Of a stretch of 64,000 nucleotides of DNA, positions 25,487-34,132 are shown piece after piece. Source of the DNA: CBDBJK01 sp965206395 (lineage in GTDB: Bacteria > Chloroflexota > Dehalococcoidia > Lucifugimonadales > CATOSD01); the NCBI GenBank assembly GCA_965206395.1, contig CBDBJK010000037.1, positions 1 through 64,000 on the forward strand, given 5' to 3'. The position numbers and the translations under genes are program-made. The notes beneath the pieces were generated by a model. It saw nothing but the letters and a program-made list of their open reading frames with translations. It was not told where the DNA came from and made no database searches. How positions within the stretch are numbered: position 1 is the stretch's first letter; every line of letters starts with the position of its first letter.

Positions 25487-26560
25487 GTGAGCACAGACAT
25501 AACCGATCTACGCAGCATAGATTTTGAAGACCCCGTAGACGCTATCGAGAAGTGCTACGACTTGGGCTGGACAGATGGCTTGCCCGTAGTGCCTCCTACC
25601 TCGGAGCGAGTACAGCAGTTCATAGATTACGTAGGGCGTTCCCCAGACGAGGTTCTGGGAGCAGTGCCGGAGCGGCGTCGCGAGGTCAATGTGGGGAAAG
25701 CAGCGGCCAACGCTGTGATGGCTGGCTGTCTACCAGAGTACTTCCCCGTCGTCCTGGCCGCCTGCGAAGCCATGCTCGACCCGACGTTCAACCTTGTCGG
25801 GCCTTCATCCAGCCTTGGAGGGGCCGGGATTCTGCTAATCGTAAACGGGCCTGTTATTCGAGAGCTTAACATCAACGCACGCAACAACCTGTTCGGGCCA
25901 GGCAACCGCGCGAACGCCACGATAGGCCGCTCGATTCGCCTGATTCTGATGAACGCCTGCGCCGCAATTCCCGGCCTGTTCGACCGAAGCATCCTGGGTC
26001 ATCCGGGAAAGTACAGCTTCTGCATCGCCGAAGCCGAGAGCGAGACTCATTGGAATCCCTTGCACGTTGAGCGGGGTTTTTCTGCAGAGCAGAGCGCAGT
26101 CACGGTCTTCGCCAGCGAAGGCCCCAGGCAAGTGCGCACCACCGGCGAGCCGGAAACTATTATCAACTCGGTGGCTGATGTCGCTTCATCGCTAGGGACA
26201 TCGATGTCCACTGTAGGCTCAACGGGAGACGCATCGGCAATTGTCAGGCAAGGCCAGGTCGCGATTGTGGTGTCTGGAAGCAGTCAAACATGGGAGGGGT
26301 GGAGCAAAGACGACTTCAGAAAGGCCGTCCATCCGAAGCTCAGACGCTCGATTGCCGACCTCAAGCGGTCTGGTCACGTGCACGGAGACATTCTGCCAGA
26401 AGACGAGGCTCAGTATATTTCACTGGTTCCTGAGCCAGAAGACATTCTGGTCATCTTCGCGGGTGGTGAAGAAAATACTATGTGCGCGGTTATGCCCAGC
26501 TGGGGGCCGAAGGTCTCGTCCACAGCGGTAACCAAGCCAATCACTATTCCACAACGATAG
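25487..26560 (+). CDS. Conserved protein of unknown function, 357 residues
   Basis: Starts at GTG 25487 after AAGGAG. The sequence is well ordered and globular, with no signal peptide or membrane segment. Distinct blocks are DLGWTDGLPVVPPTSERV near residue 25, NVGKAAANAVMAGCLPEYFP near 68, FNLVGPSSSLGGAGILLIVNG near 97, NNLFGPGNRANATIGRSIRL near 133, and ILVIFAGGEENTMCAVMPSW near 325. One Cys lies in MAGCLPE and two more are conserved-looking. I do not recognise an enzyme family with confidence. The C-terminal AGG-x-x-x block could bind a cofactor or phosphate, but this is a guess. It converges on the SRPBCC gene with 17 bases overlap. Confidence 0.75.
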   Translation: MSTDITDLRSIDFEDPVDAIEKCYDLGWTDGLPVVPPTSERVQQFIDYVGRSPDEVLGAVPERRREVNVGKAAANAVMAGCLPEYFPVVLAACEAMLDPTFNLVGPSSSLGGAGILLIVNGPVIRELNINARNNLFGPGNRANATIGRSIRLILMNACAAIPGLFDRSILGHPGKYSFCIAEAESETHWNPLHVERGFSAEQSAVTVFASEGPRQVRTTGEPETIINSVADVASSLGTSMSTVGSTGDASAIVRQGQVAIVVSGSSQTWEGWSKDDFRKAVHPKLRRSIADLKRSGHVHGDILPEDEAQYISLVPEPEDILVIFAGGEENTMCAVMPSWGPKVSSTAVTKPITIPQR

Positions 26561-27056
26561 TTGGAGACTCTTCTTGTTTTCTGCGAAAAACGTGGCTCCG
26601 AGTGGCACGGGCTTCACAACCTATCTTTATCTCTTGCATGTGCTTCTCGATGGCGCGCTCGAACATCGGCTTGGTGTAGAATATGCCGCTAAGCCATCCC
26701 AAGAGCGGAAACCAGTGCCAGATGAACTCGCCGTTGTGCATCAACTCAGTGTCGCCGTCCACGTCATTGAAAACGAACTCCTCCCAGGCATAGTGGAGCG
26801 GGCCTTTCAGATGCTTGAAGATTATGCGGTCGGGAGGCTCCAGCGTTACCTGCTCGATGGTGGTGTAGGAGATTGGCCCGGCTCTGGTCTTGAACTCGCC
26901 GATGATGTTGTTTCCATCGCGGCAGATGACTCTGGACGACTCGTTGTTGTCGCCTTGCAACTTACCTCTGCCAAACGACGACATCTTCTGGTACACAAGC
27001 TCACGGGGGGCTTTAATCAGCACCCTGTGAGATTTAAGCTGGATAGGTCTTGCCAT
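26544..27056 (-). CDS. SRPBCC (START/Bet v1-like) family protein
   Basis: 170 residues. The pattern HRVLIKAPRELVYQKMSSFGRG at the start, ISYTTIEQVTLEPPDRIIFKH in the middle and WEEFVFNDVDGDTELMHNGEF followed by a long amphipathic C-terminal helix (MFERAIEKHMQEIK) is that of polyketide-cyclase/START-like lipid- or aromatic-binding barrels. Ligand and partner are unknown. It lies 27 bases after the trpF stop in the same direction, so it could be read through from the trp transcript. Confidence 0.75.
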   Translation of the reverse strand: MARPIQLKSHRVLIKAPRELVYQKMSSFGRGKLQGDNNESSRVICRDGNNIIGEFKTRAGPISYTTIEQVTLEPPDRIIFKHLKGPLHYAWEEFVFNDVDGDTELMHNGEFIWHWFPLLGWLSGIFYTKPMFERAIEKHMQEIKIGCEARATRSHVFRRKQEESPTIVVE

Positions 27057-27083
27057 CGCGTCACGCTCCCAGGAATCAGGCTC

Positions 27084-27773
27084 TTAACTATTTTGATGAG
27101 ATTCTTGAATGGGAGATTCACTGGCGCGGCGTACTTCCTTTGCGAATGCGACGATTTTGGCGGCGTCTTTCACGCCTTCGGTCTCAACTCCACTGGAGAC
27201 ATCTACACCCCAGGGGTTAACGGCGGCAATGCCATGTCCCACGTTCGCAGGCGTCAACCCACCCGCCAGCAAGAAATCGTAACGATCAGCGACCTCGCTT
27301 GCGATAGTCCAATCGAAGGTGCGGCCAGTGCCTCCTAGAGAGCCTGCCTCATGCTTGTCCAGCATCGCTATGTGACCGTTAGAGACTACCTCATCGACCC
27401 GTCGCAGCACCTTGGATATGGCCTCGTCTCTGGGACCGTCGTCACGCACCTTTACTTGCCTGATGACCTTAGCTTCCACCTGTTTCCAAAATTCCGGCGA
27501 CTCGTCGCCGCAAAGCTGGGCCAAGTCTAGCCCGCAGCGTGCGACAATGCGGTTGACATCCTCAAGCGGCTGGTTGGCGAACAGTCCGACCAGCCCAGGC
27601 CCACCGCTTCCTCTCTGCTGTCTGTACTCTTGAATTATGGCCTCGGCCTGCTCCTCCAAAAGCTGACGGCGTACACCTGGAACGAATGCGAAGCCAAGGA
27701 AATCGGCCCCGGCGTCGGTGGCAGTCAGCACATGGCTGATATCACGCAGGCCGCATATCTTGAGTTTCGTCAT
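27084..27773 (-). CDS. trpF: Phosphoribosylanthranilate isomerase
   Basis: 229 residues. LKICGLRDISHVLTATDAGADFLGF opens the barrel with the catalytic Cys (C7). The second half has the acid of the HIAMLDKHEAGSLGGTGRTFDW phosphate loop and LLAGGLTPANVGHGI. It converts N-(5-phosphoribosyl)anthranilate to CdRP. It overlaps trpC by four bases (ATGA type), so the two are translationally coupled. It is the last trp gene of this operon. Confidence 0.95.
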   Translation of the reverse strand: MTKLKICGLRDISHVLTATDAGADFLGFAFVPGVRRQLLEEQAEAIIQEYRQQRGSGGPGLVGLFANQPLEDVNRIVARCGLDLAQLCGDESPEFWKQVEAKVIRQVKVRDDGPRDEAISKVLRRVDEVVSNGHIAMLDKHEAGSLGGTGRTFDWTIASEVADRYDFLLAGGLTPANVGHGIAAVNPWGVDVSSGVETEGVKDAAKIVAFAKEVRRASESPIQESHQNS

Positions 27774-28567
27774 GCCAGCTCTCTCAGCTTCGCGCCCACG
27801 TCAGAAGCAGTCACAAGCGCCTCGCCAATCAGTGCAGCGTGCGCTCCTGCTTTCCTCACTCGCTCGATGTCGGCTGGCGTGCTTATGCCGCTTTCGCTGA
27901 CAATGATCTTGTCGGCGGGAATAAGCGGCGCTAGTCGCTCTGTCACCTTAAGGTCTGTTACGAACGTGCGCAAATCGCGGTTGTTGATGCCCACGATTTC
28001 CGCGCCCAAATCCAGCGCAACCTCTAGCTCGCGCTCGTCGTGTACCTCAACCAGGCACTGCATCCAAAAGCGTTGGCTCAACTCCTGTAGTTCCTTGAGG
28101 CGTTCCGGCGTCAGCATGGCGACGATAAGCAGGATGGCGTCGGCTCCGTAGGCGCAGGCCTCATAAACCTGATACGAGTCGAAAATGAACTCCTTGCGCA
28201 GCACAGGAATCCCGCGATGGTTGACGGTCTCGTGCACAGCTTCCAGATAGTCGATGCTGCCCTGAAAGTGGTCCGCGTTCGTAATCACGGATATGGCGGC
28301 AGCGCCGTTATCGGCATAGGTCGTCGCAAGGTCTACGGCGTCGAAGTCTGGCCTCAGCAATCCCTTGGTGGGCGACGCCTTCTTGACCTCGGCAATGACG
28401 CGAACGGAGTTTCCCATCAAAGCGCCGCTCATATTCAGAGGGCGTTTCTGCCTCTCGATACGCTTTTCTAGTTCAGCGACGGGCATCTCAACCTTGAGGC
28501 GGTCGACCTCTATTCGCTTTACTTCAACTATCTTCTTCAGGATGTCGGGTGTGTCCTGCTGTACCAT
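27770..28567 (-). CDS. trpC: Indole-3-glycerol phosphate synthase
   Basis: 265 residues. The family landmarks are VRVIAEVKKASPTKG (catalytic Glu and Lys) near residue 57, AISVITNADHFQGS, PVLRKEFIFDSYQVYEA near 118, LVEVHDERELEVALDLGAEIVGINNRDL near 168 and IVSESGISTPADI near 220. It closes the indole ring by decarboxylating CdRP. It lies 10 bases after the HAD gene and overlaps trpF. Confidence 0.95.
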   Translation of the reverse strand: MVQQDTPDILKKIVEVKRIEVDRLKVEMPVAELEKRIERQKRPLNMSGALMGNSVRVIAEVKKASPTKGLLRPDFDAVDLATTYADNGAAAISVITNADHFQGSIDYLEAVHETVNHRGIPVLRKEFIFDSYQVYEACAYGADAILLIVAMLTPERLKELQELSQRFWMQCLVEVHDERELEVALDLGAEIVGINNRDLRTFVTDLKVTERLAPLIPADKIIVSESGISTPADIERVRKAGAHAALIGEALVTASDVGAKLRELA

Positions 28568-28577
28568 GTACGCCTCT

Positions 28578-29234
28578 TTAGCCGTTTATCAGGCCCGGTA
28601 GCTCCGATATGCTCTCGATTATGCTGAATGTTGGATAGCCGTCGAAGCTCTCCTTCGGCGTGACGCCTGAAAGCACAGCCGCGAACGGCACAGTCGCCCG
28701 TTTCGCCGTCTCCGCGTCGGTCACGCTGTCCCCGACGTAAAGAGAATTCGCAGGCGATCCGCTGAGCCTTTCGAGAGCCGTAAGGAGGCCCGAAGGATCA
28801 GGTTTGAAGGCAGTCATATCATCGCCGCCGACAATAATGTCGAAGTAACTTAGCAAGTTATCGCGCTCAAGAATTCCTTCAATCCTGTGCCGATATTTCT
28901 GCGAGACAATTCCCAGGCCGATGTCTCGCGCTTTCAAAGACTCGACTACACTGGGAACTGACTCGAACATTACCGTCGCACCAACCATGACCTCGTCCGC
29001 TCGACCAGCAAAGAGGCGCAAGAATTCCTCATGGTTGCCTCTGTGCTGCTCGCCGGACAGCACGACAAGTGCCTCCTCTAATGACAGACCAATTGTGCGA
29101 CGTATCGCATCGTCATCTGCGGAAGGTAATCCTAGCTTTGCGAGAGCAAAGTTCATGCATTCAATCACACCGATTGAGGAGTCTGCCAGCGTGTAATCGA
29201 AGTCGAATATTATTTTCTGAGGGTAATTTTCCAA
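28578..29234 (-). CDS. HAD-superfamily phosphatase (phosphoglycolate phosphatase-like)
   Basis: 218 residues with HAD motifs: motif I FDFDYTLADSS at residues 10-20, motif II near IGLGIVSQKYR (residue 110), motif III Lys in MTAFKPDPSGL near 143 and motif IV VGDSVTDAETAKRA near 168. A helical cap lies between motifs I and II. It sits inside the trp operon between the HicB-like gene and trpC. A phosphatase here could remove toxic phosphorylated intermediates or be a passenger; nothing in the sequence tells which. Confidence 0.88.
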   Translation of the reverse strand: MENYPQKIIFDFDYTLADSSIGVIECMNFALAKLGLPSADDDAIRRTIGLSLEEALVVLSGEQHRGNHEEFLRLFAGRADEVMVGATVMFESVPSVVESLKARDIGLGIVSQKYRHRIEGILERDNLLSYFDIIVGGDDMTAFKPDPSGLLTALERLSGSPANSLYVGDSVTDAETAKRATVPFAAVLSGVTPKESFDGYPTFSIIESISELPGLING

Positions 29235-29258
29235 ATTCAGAAACTCATCACTTTCAAT

Positions 29259-29453
29259 TTACCAACTTAGAGGCACGGGCTGCCCTGCAGCCTTCAGTCC
29301 TTCAATAGTTACCTCGGCTGCCTCTTTGATTTTGTCCAAGGCTTCCTGTCTTGTTACACCATAGCTTCCCACATCAAGGGCAGGTATCGTAGTAATGAAT
29401 AATTCCTCTTCCGAATCCCACTCAATAACAACAGTGTATCGAATTTTACCCAT
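29259..29453 (-). CDS. HicB-like antitoxin-type protein without HicA partner
   Basis: 64 residues. IRYTVVIEWDSEEELFITTIPAL and the helix GVTRQEALDKIKEAAEVTIEGL are the partial RNase-H-like fold of HicB. No HicA-like short basic protein is adjacent, and there is no C-terminal DNA-binding domain. Stand-alone proteins of this kind are common. Its place is ten bases upstream of trpD's stop side and 24 bases before the HAD start, inside the trp operon. Its role there is unknown. Confidence 0.8.
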   Translation of the reverse strand: MGKIRYTVVIEWDSEEELFITTIPALDVGSYGVTRQEALDKIKEAAEVTIEGLKAAGQPVPLSW

Positions 29454-29462
29454 ACATACCCC

Positions 29463-30476
29463 CTATTCTAACTTTTGCGTCAACTCCACCAATGCCTCGA
29501 GCTTTCGGTTGGCCTCGCCGCTGTCGATAGACTTTGCGGCTATGCCAACGCCATCCTTCAGACTCGCAACCTTGTCGGCTGCCAGGAGCGCGGCGGCGGC
29601 GTTCATGAGAACGATGTCTCTGGTCGGCCCCGCCATTCCTTGCAGCACATCCTGAAGCATACGAACGCTATCCTCGACGCTGCCAGCTCTAAGATTTTCC
29701 AGGGCCACACTGCTGAATCCCATCTCCTCTGGCGACGTTGTGTATGTCGAAACCGAGCCGTCCTTTAGCTCCCAGACCTGCGTTTCGTCACCCAGGGTAA
29801 TCTCGTCCAGGCCGTCCTTGCCGTGCACGACAAGTGCATGTGCGCCGCCCAGCCTGCCAAGAACCTGCGCCATTTTTTCTGCGACGCCAGCGTCGGCGAC
29901 GCCAACCAGGTGCGATGTCGCTCCTGCGGGGTTGGTTAGCGGCCCCAGTATGTTGAACACTGTCCTGATGCCGATTTCCCTGCGAGGGCCTGCGGCGAAT
30001 CGCATCGAGGGGTGGTATCTCTGGGCGAACATGAAGCCGAAGCCTACCTCTTCCAGGCATCGCTGCACACCTTCGGGGCTGAGGTCTATCCTAACGCCGA
30101 GCGCTTCAAGCACGTCGGCGCTGCCACACGCCCCGGACATAGCGCGGTTACCGTGCTTGGCGACCTTTACGCCCGCGCCCGCGGCGACAAGCCCGGCGGT
30201 GGTCGAGATGTTAAAGCTGCCTGAGGCGTCGCCGCCCGTGCCTGCGGTGTCCACAAGTGGCCCATCGACGTTGACGCGCAGCGCTTTCTCACGCATCACT
30301 TGCGCCATGCCCGCGATCTCGTCCGTCGATTCTCCCTTCAAGCGCAATGCCGTCACGAACGCACCAAACTGGGCGGGCGTCGCCTCGCCGCTCATGATCT
30401 CGTTCATGGCTTCGGCGGCCTGTTCGGTAGACAGGGAATTTCCCGCCACCAACTCCTCAATCGCTTCCCGTATCAT
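29463..30476 (-). CDS. trpD: Anthranilate phosphoribosyltransferase
   Basis: 337 residues. LVDTAGTGGDASGSFNISTT near residue 80 is the PRPP-binding loop, followed by VAKHGNRAMSGACGSADVLEALG near 107 (anthranilate site) and FMFAQRYHPSMRFAAGPRREIG near 155, then FNILGPLTNPAG near 177. It transfers phosphoribose to anthranilate. The end of trpG lies 20 bases upstream and the HicB-like gene ten bases downstream. Confidence 0.96.
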   Translation of the reverse strand: MIREAIEELVAGNSLSTEQAAEAMNEIMSGEATPAQFGAFVTALRLKGESTDEIAGMAQVMREKALRVNVDGPLVDTAGTGGDASGSFNISTTAGLVAAGAGVKVAKHGNRAMSGACGSADVLEALGVRIDLSPEGVQRCLEEVGFGFMFAQRYHPSMRFAAGPRREIGIRTVFNILGPLTNPAGATSHLVGVADAGVAEKMAQVLGRLGGAHALVVHGKDGLDEITLGDETQVWELKDGSVSTYTTSPEEMGFSSVALENLRAGSVEDSVRMLQDVLQGMAGPTRDIVLMNAAAALLAADKVASLKDGVGIAAKSIDSGEANRKLEALVELTQKLE

Positions 30477-30496
30477 CGTCGCCTCCGGCGTTTGAC

Positions 30497-31060
30497 TTAC
30501 GCTTCCAAAAAGTTTCGAAGCAGGTCGTGGCCCACCTTAGTCATGATCGACTCAGGGTGGAACTGTATGCCCTCGACTGGAAATTGCTTGTGCCGTACAC
30601 CCATAATGATACCCTTATCTGTCCAGGCGGTCACTTCCAGGTCATCAGGTAGGCTCTCCTTGTAGATAGCAAGCGAGTGATAGCGAATTGCCTCGAAGGG
30701 ATTCGACAGGCCCTTGAACACGCCCTTACCATCGTGGTGGATGAGCGACGTCTTGCCGTGCATTATCTCGCCCGCGCCGCCGACAGTGCCACCGTAGGCA
30801 TAGCCAACGCACTGGTGGCCCAGGCAAACGCCGAGGGTTGGCGTCTCAGTACCGAAGTGCCGGATGACGTCGTTCGATATTCCGGCCTTTTCGGGCGTGT
30901 TGGGACCGGGCGATACGACGATCTTTTCCGGAGCCATGTCCGCGATTTCCTCGATAGATGTCTGGTCGTTGCGAACGACGCTAACGTCCGCGCCTAGCTC
31001 GCACAGGTACTGGTAAAGGTTGTATGTAAAGCTGTCGTAGTTGTCGATAAGTAATATCAA
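30497..31060 (-). CDS. trpG: Anthranilate synthase component II (glutamine amidotransferase)
   Basis: 187 residues from TTG 31060. AAGGAG stands seven bases before this TTG, and MILLIDNYDSFTYNL is the family start; the longer frame to 31165 only reads back into trpE. Class I GATase residues are visible: LGVCLGHQ with Cys near 79, then IQFHPESIMT with His and Glu near 170. It releases ammonia from glutamine for TrpE. It follows trpE by 19 bases. The same subunit may also serve p-aminobenzoate synthesis. Confidence 0.94.
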   Translation of the reverse strand: MILLIDNYDSFTYNLYQYLCELGADVSVVRNDQTSIEEIADMAPEKIVVSPGPNTPEKAGISNDVIRHFGTETPTLGVCLGHQCVGYAYGGTVGGAGEIMHGKTSLIHHDGKGVFKGLSNPFEAIRYHSLAIYKESLPDDLEVTAWTDKGIIMGVRHKQFPVEGIQFHPESIMTKVGHDLLRNFLEA

Positions 31061-31079
31061 GTTGTTCTCCTTGTTTTCG

Positions 31080-32513
31080 CTAAACCTGGCTCTCAGCCTG
31101 ATCGATTGCGCGTAACACCGCGGAGGCTTTATCCAGCGTCTCCTGGTACTCGGCCTGCGGCTCACTGTCGAACACGACGCCGCCGCCGGCCTGTGCGTAC
31201 GCTATGCCGTCCTTGACTACAAGGGTGCGTATCGTGATGGCGGTGTCCATGTTGCCGGATAGGTCGAAGTAGCCAACCGCGCCCGCGTACGGGCCGCGCT
31301 TTACAGTCTCAAGCTCTGCGATTATCTCCATCGCACGAATCTTGGGCGCGCCCGATACTGTTCCGGCGGGGAAGCAGGCTTTCAAGGCGTCGTAATTAGT
31401 GTAGCCTTCCTTTAGCTCGCCCGTAACGTGAGAGACGAGGTGCATCACATGAGAGTATCGCTCCACCTCCATAAGCTCGGTCACCTTGACTGTGCCTGGC
31501 TCGCTCACGCGGCCAACGTCATTGCGGCCAAGGTCGACGAGCATGATGTGCTCCGCCTTCTCCTTTTCGCTAGTGCGAAGATCGTGTTCCAGCGCCCTGT
31601 CTTCTTCCTCGTCAACACCACGCCTGCGAGTGCCAGCGATAGGATGCATGGCTACGTGTCCGTTCTCAACCTGCACCAGCATCTCAGGCGACGCGCCGAC
31701 GATCTGAAAGTCCTCCAGGTTGAGGTAGTACATGTACGGCGATGGATTGATGGCGCGAAGGGCGCGGTATATCTCGAACGGGTGCGCCGTCGTGGGCCGC
31801 GCAAGTCGCTGCGACGGCACAACCTGTATCGCATCACCGGCAACGACATACTTCTTGATCTGATTGACTTTATCTTCGTACTCCTCTTGGGTCATATTGG
31901 CAGTCATGGCTGAGGAGCCATTGTTGTTTCTTTTCGGCAGAATCAATGGAGATTCCAGGCGCTTCACAAGCTCGTCGATGCGGTCGGTGGCCTCGGCATA
32001 GGCGCGCTCAACGTCGCCGTTCAGATGAGCGTGGCTCACGACTCGAATCTTGTGCCGGAGGTGGTCGAACACCAGAAAGGTGGTCGTCAGCATGAACACC
32101 GACTCTGGCACTCCAAGCGAGTCTTCTTCAGGCGAAGGTAGACGCTCGAAATAGTTGACCGCCTCGTAGGAGAGGTAGCCTACCATCCCGCCGTTGAATC
32201 GTTCGGGTGTAGACCCCTGCGCAACTTTGAAAGCCGCCAATGTTTTCTCGATGGGTATAAGTGGGTCTACAGCGCCATTGACCTGTCCGGGGCCTGTCTT
32301 GACGACGCCCATAGGTTCGGTGCCGATGAAGCTGTATCGCGCGATGCGCTCGCCGCCCTCGACGCTCTCCAGCAGAAACGAATACGGAGGGCGAGCGATC
32401 TTGAGATAAGCCGACACTGGCGTTTCCAGGTCGGCGTTGATTTCGCAGTAGATTGGCACCAGATTTCCCTGGTCTGCCAGCTTTTCTACCTCTTCCAGCG
32501 ATGGGTAATACAT
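31080..32513 (-). CDS. trpE: Anthranilate synthase component I
   Basis: 477 residues. N-terminal LLESVEGGERIARYSFIG corresponds to the tryptophan feedback pocket (Leu/Ser-rich LLES element). The chorismate-binding half has IQVVPSQRLARP, PSPYMYYLN, HPIAGTRRRGVDEEED, MLVDLGRNDVGRVSEPGTV and FPAGTVSGAPKIRAMEII. With TrpG it makes anthranilate from chorismate and glutamine. It lies 61 bases after the trpS stop on the same strand with no terminator between, so it is probably under the same T-box leader. Confidence 0.96.
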   Translation of the reverse strand: MYYPSLEEVEKLADQGNLVPIYCEINADLETPVSAYLKIARPPYSFLLESVEGGERIARYSFIGTEPMGVVKTGPGQVNGAVDPLIPIEKTLAAFKVAQGSTPERFNGGMVGYLSYEAVNYFERLPSPEEDSLGVPESVFMLTTTFLVFDHLRHKIRVVSHAHLNGDVERAYAEATDRIDELVKRLESPLILPKRNNNGSSAMTANMTQEEYEDKVNQIKKYVVAGDAIQVVPSQRLARPTTAHPFEIYRALRAINPSPYMYYLNLEDFQIVGASPEMLVQVENGHVAMHPIAGTRRRGVDEEEDRALEHDLRTSEKEKAEHIMLVDLGRNDVGRVSEPGTVKVTELMEVERYSHVMHLVSHVTGELKEGYTNYDALKACFPAGTVSGAPKIRAMEIIAELETVKRGPYAGAVGYFDLSGNMDTAITIRTLVVKDGIAYAQAGGGVVFDSEPQAEYQETLDKASAVLRAIDQAESQV

Positions 32514-32574
32514 GGTTCAAAACCTCATTCTCGGTTGAGTTAGAGACGTTCAATCCTTACACGGAAGGACGCCC

Positions 32575-33636
32575 CTACGAGCTTGTTGGCAGGACCAGTC
32601 CCACCCGACGCTTGATTTCGTCCATCTTTGGCTCGGACACGGCCCGAGCCTGCTCTGCGCCTCTCGCAATCAAGCGATCAAGCTCGGACACATCCTGCAT
32701 AAGCTCATCGTATCGAACGCGGATGGGTGTAAGCTCGTCGATGACAACCTCGGCGACTCTCGCCTTCAGGTCGCCGTACCCGCGAGCGTCCGCAAAGTCC
32801 CTCTCGACTTCTGCCTCTGTCTTTCCGGTAATGACCTTGTAGATGCCGAGCAGGTTGTTGACGCCCGCCTTTTCCGGTTCGTTCGAGAATCGAATCTCGT
32901 TGCCAGTGTCGGTAACGGCACGCTTGATGGAACGCTCTATCTCCTTGGGGTCGTCCAGAAGGCGCACGGCGTGGCCTCGTATGCGCGCGTAACTCTTGGA
33001 CATCTTCACTGTCGGGTCGTTCAGGCCCATGACTCTGCCGCCGATATCCGGTATGACCGCCTCCGGAACGACAAAGGTGTCGCCGTAGATGCGATTGAAC
33101 CTTTGCGCGATGTCTCGCGCAAGCTCAACGTGCTGCCTCTGGTCTTCACCAACCGGAACCTCGTGCGCGTCGTACAGGATGATGTCGCCCGCCATCAGGA
33201 CGGGATAGTCTAGCAGGCCAGTGGAAATGCTTTCCTGACCAGTAGACTTGTCCTTGAACTGGGTCATGCGCTCTAGCCAGCCGATGGGTGTGACACAGTT
33301 CAGGATCCAGCACGCCTCGGCGTGAGCGGCCACATGACTCTGGATAAAGAGCGTACTCTTGTCCGGGTCGAGTCCTGCCGCGAAGAGGATGGCCGCAAGT
33401 GAGCGTGTCTGACTGCGAAGCTCTTCGGGGTCTTGCGGAACCGTAAGCGCGTGCAAATCTACAATGCAGAAGAAGTTTTCTTTCTCCACCTGCCTCGCTG
33501 CCCAGCCTTTGATAGCGCCAAGATAGTTGCCAAGCTGCACCTCTCCCGACGGCTGTATGCCGCTAAAGACACGCTTCCTGCCTGCGGTCGCGTCTGTGTG
33601 GTCTGCTTCGGTTTTTACCCTGGTCTGCATATTCAA
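32575..33636 (-). CDS. trpS: Tryptophanyl-tRNA synthetase
   Basis: 353 residues. FSGIQPSGEVQLGNYLGAIKGW at about residue 25 carries the HIGH-like GNYLGA, and the KMSKS motif appears as TVKMSKSYAR near residue 213. MAGDIILYDAHEVPVGEDQRQHVEL near 170 is a TrpRS signature. It charges tRNA-Trp. It is the first gene after the T-box leader and heads the trp genes, so charging and synthesis are under one control. Confidence 0.95.
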   Translation of the reverse strand: MNMQTRVKTEADHTDATAGRKRVFSGIQPSGEVQLGNYLGAIKGWAARQVEKENFFCIVDLHALTVPQDPEELRSQTRSLAAILFAAGLDPDKSTLFIQSHVAAHAEACWILNCVTPIGWLERMTQFKDKSTGQESISTGLLDYPVLMAGDIILYDAHEVPVGEDQRQHVELARDIAQRFNRIYGDTFVVPEAVIPDIGGRVMGLNDPTVKMSKSYARIRGHAVRLLDDPKEIERSIKRAVTDTGNEIRFSNEPEKAGVNNLLGIYKVITGKTEAEVERDFADARGYGDLKARVAEVVIDELTPIRVRYDELMQDVSELDRLIARGAEQARAVSEPKMDEIKRRVGLVLPTSS

Positions 33637-33762
33637 TCAACCTTCTGTCAAGATGAAGAAACTATGTTCAAATTTCAGCATTCAACGCCACAACCTTGTG
33701 CCGATGGTGCTCATCGTGCAGCGACCTCCTCAGTCAACATAGATGGCCCGATTTTGGCAAAT

Positions 33763-33789
33763 AAAAAACCCGTCCACTAAGGGACGGGT
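33763..33789 (-). terminator. T-box terminator hairpin
   Basis: On the minus strand ACCCGTCC and GGACGGGT pair around CTTAGT and are followed by TTTTTT. The 5' arm follows the conserved T-box sequence by a few bases, as in T-box riboswitches where the antiterminator competes with this hairpin. Confidence 0.88.
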
Positions 33790-34063
33790 AAATAATCCGT
33801 GGTGCCACCCTAATTCGCCCCGACATGTCGAGGCATCTCTATCAGGCACGGAGACCTTAATTCTATCAAATACCTCGATGCCCTGGGCTACGGTAACGGT
33901 GCCCTCTCCGTCCAGTCCTACGGCCCGCGTTACGCGGACTTTCGGGTGGCAGCTCCCAGACCCATTCGGCCTCTGCGCGAGCGCCGGCTTTCAGCTTACC
34001 CGGCTCTCTGTAGCTTCGCTGGAGACGTACTACTCCTGTTCTCAGCCTTTGCTATATATATGT
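33763..34063 (-). promoter_or_regulatory. Tryptophan T-box riboswitch leader for trpS and the trp operon
   Basis: The minus strand contains the conserved T-box core AGGGTGGCACCACGG (about 33800-33814) just before a rho-independent terminator. Upstream are stem I elements: AGTAGTACG near 34028, AGAGAGCCGGG near 34005 and a GAATGGGTCTGG stretch near 33956-33967 whose TGG (33962-33964) is the candidate specifier codon for Trp. The leader starts just after a good promoter and ends 127 bases before the trpS ATG. Uncharged tRNA-Trp would stabilise the antiterminator and allow transcription. The specifier position is inferred, not folded. Confidence 0.9.
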
Positions 34064-34069
34064 CTTTCC

Positions 34070-34099
34070 AGTATAGGCAGAACCGCAAAACGATGTCAA
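34070..34099 (-). promoter_or_regulatory. Sigma70-type promoter of the T-box/trp transcript
   Basis: TTGACA at 34094-34099, an 18-base spacer and TATACT at 34070-34075 on the minus strand. Start of transcription is expected near 34063, directly before stem I of the T-box. Confidence 0.75.
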
Positions 34100-34132
34100 G
34101 ATTCTTGACGTGAACTATGAGATATCTATGTC

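Noticed and set aside
31428..31913. 161-codon plus-strand frame inside trpE
   Set aside because: Antisense shadow of a well-supported gene with no motif of its own.
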